8,228 bases of DNA from the NCBI GenBank assembly GCA_944323945.1, contig CALUUL010000067.1, positions 1 to 8,228 on the forward strand, in the 5' to 3' direction. Of this stretch, positions 5,309 to 8,228 are shown one piece after another. This stretch comes from Candidatus Gastranaerophilales bacterium. Lineage in GTDB: Bacteria > Cyanobacteriota > Vampirovibrionia > Gastranaerophilales > Gastranaerophilaceae. The notes under the pieces were generated by a model. The model saw only the letters and a list, made by a program, of their open reading frames with translations. It was not told the origin of the DNA and ran no database searches. The position numbers and the translations under genes are program-made. The first letter of the stretch is position 1. Every line of letters begins with the position of its first letter.

Positions 5309-7339
5309 TTAAAAAACAATTTTGCTAAAATCTGCAAGTTTTGCAAATTTTTGCTTTATGGAGTAAAGTAAATTCAACCTGTTTCTCTTTATGTTTTCAT
5401 CTTTATCCATCACTAAAACTTTATCAAAAAATTCTTTGATGAATGGAATTATTTTAACTAATTTTTCTTCTAATTGATTGTAATCAAGTATATTTTCATT
5501 TATATTTCTGGCTGCATTATATAAGTCTTTTTCTGCTTGTATTACAAATAAATCCTCTTTTATATCTGTAAAATCATTCTCTGTTTTTATAAGTCTTATA
5601 ATTCTATTAATACTTTCATGAAATTGTGAATAGTTATCTTTTGTAACTATGTCAGAAACAATATTAAGTCTGATAATTAGGTCTTTTAAATCAGCAAGTA
5701 CATCTTTTTCTGAAATACAAGCTTCTAGAATATCGTGTTTATACTTATCAGATAACATAATAATTAATCTTTGTTCCATAAAGCTTTTTACTGTTTCGAA
5801 TAGTTTCTTTTTATCTGTAATTTGAACAGGTAAAAGTTCAATAGTTTGTTTTAGTAATTGGGTAAGATTAATTTTTAAGTCTTTGTTTAGAATTGTTTTT
5901 AATATTCCAAGGGTCGCTCTTCTTACACCCAGAGGATCTTGTGAACCTGATATTTTTTTCCCGTCAGCGAATACTGTTACAACTGTATCTATTTTATCAG
6001 CAATACCAACAATTTGACCTTCAATACTTTCTGCAACTTCAGAATCTGCATTTAACGGAAAATAATGTTCCATAATGCCTTTTGCAACTTCTTTTGTTTC
6101 TCCGCTTCTTAGCGCATAGTCTGATCCAATATATCCTTGAAGTTCTGTAAACTCAAATACAAGCTTAGTGACCAAATCTGCTTTACAAAGAAGAGCTGTT
6201 CTTTCAATTGATTGTGGTTGAATATTTAATTCTTTTGCAATGCTTTTTGATAAATGGCATATTCTTTGAGTCTTGTCATATACAGAACCAAATCCTTTTT
6301 GGAATGTGACGCCCTTTAATGCTTCTAAATAAGCTAAAAGAGGTTTCTGTGTGTCTTCTTGAACAAAAAATATTGCATCTTCCAGTCTGGCTTTCACAAC
6401 TCTTTCATTCCCTGCTTTTATATTTTCAAAAGTATCTCCAACATAATTGCTTATTGTTATGAACTTATTTAATAATTTCCCTTCTTTATATAAAGGAAAA
6501 TATCTTTGGTGTACAGCCATGACAGTAACTACAACCTTTTCAGGAATCTGTAAGTATTTTTCTTCAAATGAACAAATAACAGGAATTGGCCATTCTGTTA
6601 TAAATGTTACTTCTTCAAGTAAGTCTTTATCTATTGCAATTTCTGCACCAATCTCTTTTGCTTTTTCTGTTGCAAGCTTTACTATTGTTTCTTTTCTTTT
6701 TTGAACATCAGCAATAACATTTGCTGATTCTAAAACATTAAGATACTCATCAGGATTATTTATTTCAATTTCTGTTTTTTTTGCAAATCTATGTCCTCTG
6801 GTAATATTAGATGATTTTATATTTGCTATTTCAATTTCTACTTTTTCGTTATTAAATAAAGAAACTATCCATCTTATAGGACGTTGGAACTTTATGTCTA
6901 AATCTGCCCATCTCATAAAGTGAGTGCCTTTTAGCTTCATTATAATATTTGGTACAGATGATTGAAGAAGTTCTTTTGTGTTCTTTCCTTTTTGCTCAAT
7001 TTTTGCCCATACATAATTATCTTGTTTGTATAATTGTTCAGGATTAATACCGTTCTTATTTGCAAAACCAATTGCCGCTTTTGTTAAATTTCCATTTTCG
7101 TCATAGGCAATATTTGCAATAGGACCTTTTATTGTTTTTTCAATATCTTCTTGTTTTTCTGCTATATTTTCTACAATTAGAGCTAAACGTCTTGGTGTTC
7201 CATATATTTTAATATCTGAGAATTTTATTTCATTTTCTTTTAATGTTTTTGAAAATTCTTCTTTTAATTGTTCCATTGCAGAAGGAATGAATTTGTATGC
7301 AAGCTCTTCTGTTCCTATTTCCAACAAGTATTTATTCAT
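5309..7339 (-). CDS. glyS: Glycyl-tRNA synthetase beta subunit (676 aa)
   Basis: The beta subunit of the bacterial alpha2-beta2 glycyl-tRNA synthetase; with GlyQ it charges tRNA-Gly, and beta carries the tRNA-binding regions. Family hallmarks appear in order: LLEIGTEEL (5-13), RPIRW (153-157), TRGHRF (180-185), TEWP (248-251), HQRYFPL (277-283), GNERVVKARLEDA (310-322), KADLVTKLV (386-394), ELQGYIGSDYA (399-409), RSGET (411-415) and DPLGVRR (468-474). A C-terminal anticodon-binding helical region spans about 560-670. The length is near the usual 680-700. Two prolines normally found in the family appear replaced: A14 in EEL-A and T398 in EF-T-ELQG. The start is supported by GAGGG (minus strand, 7345-7349) five bases before the ATG. 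glyQ is not adjacent: the upstream neighbour is tRNA-Asp on the opposite strand. A separate glyS also occurs in Cyanobacteria. Confidence 0.97.
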   Translation of the reverse strand: MNKYLLEIGTEELAYKFIPSAMEQLKEEFSKTLKENEIKFSDIKIYGTPRRLALIVENIAEKQEDIEKTIKGPIANIAYDENGNLTKAAIGFANKNGINPEQLYKQDNYVWAKIEQKGKNTKELLQSSVPNIIMKLKGTHFMRWADLDIKFQRPIRWIVSLFNNEKVEIEIANIKSSNITRGHRFAKKTEIEINNPDEYLNVLESANVIADVQKRKETIVKLATEKAKEIGAEIAIDKDLLEEVTFITEWPIPVICSFEEKYLQIPEKVVVTVMAVHQRYFPLYKEGKLLNKFITISNYVGDTFENIKAGNERVVKARLEDAIFFVQEDTQKPLLAYLEALKGVTFQKGFGSVYDKTQRICHLSKSIAKELNIQPQSIERTALLCKADLVTKLVFEFTELQGYIGSDYALRSGETKEVAKGIMEHYFPLNADSEVAESIEGQIVGIADKIDTVVTVFADGKKISGSQDPLGVRRATLGILKTILNKDLKINLTQLLKQTIELLPVQITDKKKLFETVKSFMEQRLIIMLSDKYKHDILEACISEKDVLADLKDLIIRLNIVSDIVTKDNYSQFHESINRIIRLIKTENDFTDIKEDLFVIQAEKDLYNAARNINENILDYNQLEEKLVKIIPFIKEFFDKVLVMDKDENIKRNRLNLLYSIKQKFAKLADFSKIVF

Positions 7340-7373
7340 AATTTCCCTCTTATTGTAATTCCTTATTATCTAA

Positions 7374-7401
7374 ATTATATTGCAAAAACAATATTAGTAA
7401 A
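7374..7401 (-). promoter_or_regulatory. Possible glyS promoter
   Basis: On the minus strand TTTACT (7396-7401) precedes a perfect TATAAT (7374-7379) with a 16-base spacer. Transcription would start near 7367, giving a leader of about 28 bases that includes the Shine-Dalgarno sequence. I see no T-box: the leader is far too short for one. Confidence 0.45.
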
Positions 7402-7464
7402 ATGCTTAAAATAATACGATAATATAGAAAAAATAAAAAATATAATAAAAATAGAATAATACTG

Positions 7465-7493
7465 TTGCATTTTTTTTTTGTTCCGCATATAAT
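7465..7493 (+). promoter_or_regulatory. Promoter of tRNA-Asp
   Basis: TTGCAT (7465-7470), a 17-base spacer that begins with a long T run, and a perfect TATAAT (7488-7493). Transcription would start near 7500, leaving a leader of about 6 bases before the mature tRNA 5' end at 7506, to be removed by RNase P. Confidence 0.75.
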
Positions 7494-7505
7494 AATTTTG
7501 CAGTT

Positions 7506-7583
7506 GGGATCGTAGCTCAGTTTGGTTAGAGTGTCTGCCTGTCACGCAGAAGGTCGCGAGTTCGAGCCTCGTCGGTCCCGCCA
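7506..7583 (+). tRNA. tRNA-Asp(GUC)
   Basis: A complete aspartate tRNA. The acceptor strand GGGATCG (7506-7512) pairs with CGGTCCC (7573-7579). The anticodon stem TCTGC/GCAGA encloses a loop with GTC at 7541-7543. The T arm is GCGAG, TTCGAGC, CTCGT. The discriminator is G7580, and the CCA (7581-7583) is encoded. Its last 16 bases and the following TTTA are repeated at 7780-7799. Confidence 0.97.
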
Positions 7584-7587
7584 TTTA
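7568..7587 (+). repeat. Direct repeat copy 1: tRNA-Asp 3' end (20 bp)
   Basis: This runs from the 3' T-stem strand through the acceptor strand and CCA into TTTA. It is identical to 7780-7799 (offset 212). Identity breaks at 7567/7779 and 7588/7800. The repeat begins at nearly the same tRNA position as the tRNA-Leu repeat, that is, the start of the 3' T-stem strand. Confidence 0.93.
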
Positions 7588-7779
7588 GAAGACACCTTCG
7601 GGTGTCTTTTTTATTTCAATCACTTCTCGGCTCTCACTACGTTCTCGCTATCGGATTATTGCTTCACGCTTCACAGTCGTTCATTTTGTTTTGCAGAAAG
7701 CAAAACTCTCATTCACTATGCTCCGCGTTATTTCGGCGTTTCATTTGCTTTTGCTCACTTCAGCCTACGCAAAATCCGA
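7588..7779. mobile_element. Gene-less insert between tRNA-Asp 3'-end repeats (putative mini-element)
   Basis: A 192-bp segment between the two 20-bp repeats; its first 25 bases are the tRNA terminator. By hand count 54 of 120 bases in 7621-7740 are G or C (45%), above the flanks. Open frames across it overlap the tRNA, lack a ribosome binding site and look unlike protein, so I call no gene. A hairpin GTTTTGC (7688-7694) / GCAAAAC (7700-7706) with loop AGAAA sits near the middle, comparable in A/T-flank style to the CAAAAC/GTTTTG hairpin in the tRNA-Leu insert but opposite in polarity. The last bases, CCGAC (7776-7780), pair with GTCGG (7783-7787) of the displaced tRNA end. Either a mini-element or what is left of a larger integrated element. 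Confidence 0.45.
7589..7612 (+). terminator. Terminator of tRNA-Asp with UUCG loop
   Basis: AAGACACC (7589-7596) pairs with GGTGTCTT (7601-7608) around a TTCG tetraloop closed by C-G, an unusually stable RNA cap. A T run to 7612 follows. It begins 6 bases after the tRNA CCA. Unlike the tRNA-Leu terminator it is not duplicated with the tRNA end. Confidence 0.92.
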
Positions 7780-7799
7780 CTCGTCGGTCCCGCCATTTA
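7780..7799 (+). repeat. Direct repeat copy 2: displaced tRNA-Asp 3' end (20 bp)
   Basis: An exact copy of 7568-7587 including the encoded CCA (7793-7795) but without any tRNA 5' part. A different terminator follows it directly, so this side probably represents the original downstream flank, or else the far end of the inserted unit. Confidence 0.93.
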
Positions 7800-7803
7800 A
7801 ATT

Positions 7804-7829
7804 AAGAGCCTTTTTAGAGGCTCTTTTTT
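7804..7829 (+). terminator. Rho-independent terminator after the displaced tRNA-Asp end
   Basis: AAGAGCCT (7804-7811) pairs with AGGCTCTT (7818-7825) around a 6-base loop, followed by T to 7829. It lies 8 bases after the duplicated CCA, the same spacing as a genuine tRNA terminator. It may therefore be the tRNA-Asp terminator that existed before the insertion. Confidence 0.88.
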
Positions 7830-7833
7830 GTTG

Positions 7834-7865
7834 CCCTGATGAGGTTTCAGGGAGTTCGAACCCTG
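7834..7865 (+). other. Mutually exclusive hairpins with T-arm-like core
   Basis: CCCTGA (7834-7839) can pair with TCAGGG (7847-7852). The overlapping CAGGG (7848-7852) can instead pair with CCCTG (7861-7865) around AGTTCGAA. A T run follows at 7869-7874. The second hairpin resembles a tRNA T arm in sequence but does not fit the 5 bp + 7 base geometry. It could be an attenuator-like structure, a second terminator or an old tRNA fragment. Confidence 0.35.
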
Positions 7866-7941
7866 CTATTTTTTCAGTTCCAAAATATTTCTTGGAAAGT
7901 ATGTCATAAAAGACTGGATATAATTATGTAGGTTGGGTTAA

Positions 7942-8228
7942 TGAAGTGTACCCCAAAAAGCGGACAAAGTAGGTAGGAAAAATTCTGTTAAAATAAGGAA
8001 AGGAGAAAAAGATGAGAAAACAGAAAAATTTTACCGAAGAACAAAAATGTAAACTACTTAAATCACCTTTTGTAGAGAAAGTATATTCTAATCATATTGT
8101 ATACTCTATTGAATTCAAACAAATAGCAATATCAAAATACAAACAAGGTGTTATTCCTGTGAAAATATTTATTGATGCTGATCTAGACCTTGAATTAATC
8201 GGAAAGAAAAATGCTTTTAATTTAATTA
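7942..8228 (+). mobile_element. Left end of an IS3-family-like insertion sequence (truncated by the window)
   Basis: The motif ACCCCAAAAAGCGGACA (7950-7966) resembles the terminal inverted repeats of IS3-family elements of the IS150 type. The outer end is either TG at 7942-7943 or TG at 7947-7948; I prefer 7942 from the usual distance to the CCCC motif. The first ORF starts 70 bases in, as usual for such elements. The right end, the transposase gene and any target duplication are outside the window. Confidence 0.7.
8012..8228 (+). CDS. IS-encoded helix-turn-helix protein (orfA-like), N-terminal 72 aa
   Basis: An open frame from ATG 8012 to the window end without a stop. It is preceded by a very strong Shine-Dalgarno AAAGGAG (7999-8005), six bases away. 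The protein starts MRKQKNFTEEQ, followed by a short alpha/beta segment (VYSNHIVYSIEFKQIAISKYKQG) and an FIDADLDLELIGKKNA stretch. This matches my memory of the small HTH proteins that precede the DDE transposase (orfB) in IS3-family elements of Clostridia and related gut bacteria, with the EFK-x-x-A-I-x-x-Y-x-x-G start of the DNA-binding helices. It presumably binds the inverted repeats and forms the transposase by frameshifting with orfB. The expected C-terminal HTH/leucine-zipper part is beyond the window. Confidence 0.75.
   Translation, partial: MRKQKNFTEEQKCKLLKSPFVEKVYSNHIVYSIEFKQIAISKYKQGVIPVKIFIDADLDLELIGKKNAFNLI

Noticed and set aside
7340..7505. T-box or other riboswitch in front of glyS
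   Set aside because: The predicted leader is about 28 bases, and no stem I structure, T-box motif or leader terminator is visible on the minus strand.
7375..7584. Minus-strand open frame across tRNA-Asp
   Set aside because: Its sequence (AGPTRLELATFCVTGRHSNQTEL) is the well-known spurious translation of a tRNA gene, not a protein.
7848..7866. A genuine tRNA T arm at the T-arm-like hairpin
   Set aside because: With TTCGAAC as the 7-base loop the stem pairs poorly (A7853 opposite C7863), and there is no acceptor strand or CCA afterwards; only the simple palindrome is supported.
7522..7909. Several overlapping open frames after and within tRNA-Asp
   Set aside because: They start in the tRNA or its terminator, run through repeat copies and hairpins, and have no Shine-Dalgarno sequence; the region is explained as non-coding insert.

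Overview
The window is a strongly AT-rich (roughly 30% GC by eye) bacterial segment. It carries four complete protein genes, two tRNA genes and the left end of an insertion sequence. Several features are compatible with a gut Melainabacterium/Vampirovibrionia (Gastranaerophilales-like) or another AT-rich relative of the Cyanobacteria. These are an exported SLH-domain protein with a glycine-zipper segment, a bacterial-type two-subunit glycyl-tRNA synthetase whose beta gene stands alone without glyQ beside it, exported TPR and cytosolic HEAT proteins, and standard TGA/TAA/TAG stops. This placement is inference; no marker in the window is decisive.

Layout from left to right. A 5'-truncated tRNA-Leu(UAG) runs from 1 to 71 with its own terminator. 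Its 3' end plus terminator is then repeated exactly at 242-295, enclosing a 134-bp insert that is richer in GC and has no gene. A long exported TPR protein is on the minus strand (343-2190). It diverges, across a 311-bp intergenic region with a good promoter and a possible operator dyad, from an SLH/glycine-zipper envelope protein on the plus strand (2502-3947). A strong terminator follows. A HEAT-repeat protein (4034-5269, plus) comes next; its predicted transcription start coincides with the A of its ATG, so it may be translated leaderless. It converges on glyS (5309-7339, minus) through a shared hairpin terminator. tRNA-Asp(GUC) is at 7506-7583 with a good promoter and a UUCG-capped terminator. 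About 200 bp further on, the last 20 bp around the tRNA-Asp 3' end is repeated (7780-7799), again enclosing a GC-richer gene-less insert. The window ends with the left inverted repeat and first ORF of an IS3-family-like element.

The protein genes do not form an operon: every one has its own promoter region or is bounded by terminators. The two divergent exported proteins probably both serve the cell envelope; glyS and the tRNAs serve translation.

The most unusual signal is the parallel organisation of the two tRNA loci. Two unrelated tRNA genes in 8 kb each carry a duplicated 3' end, with repeat periods of 188 and 212 bp, around a compact non-coding insert of about 45-48% GC. This resembles att-like direct repeats of tRNA-targeting integrative elements, but with no room for an integrase. 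It suggests either a family of non-autonomous mini-elements or remnants of larger elements.
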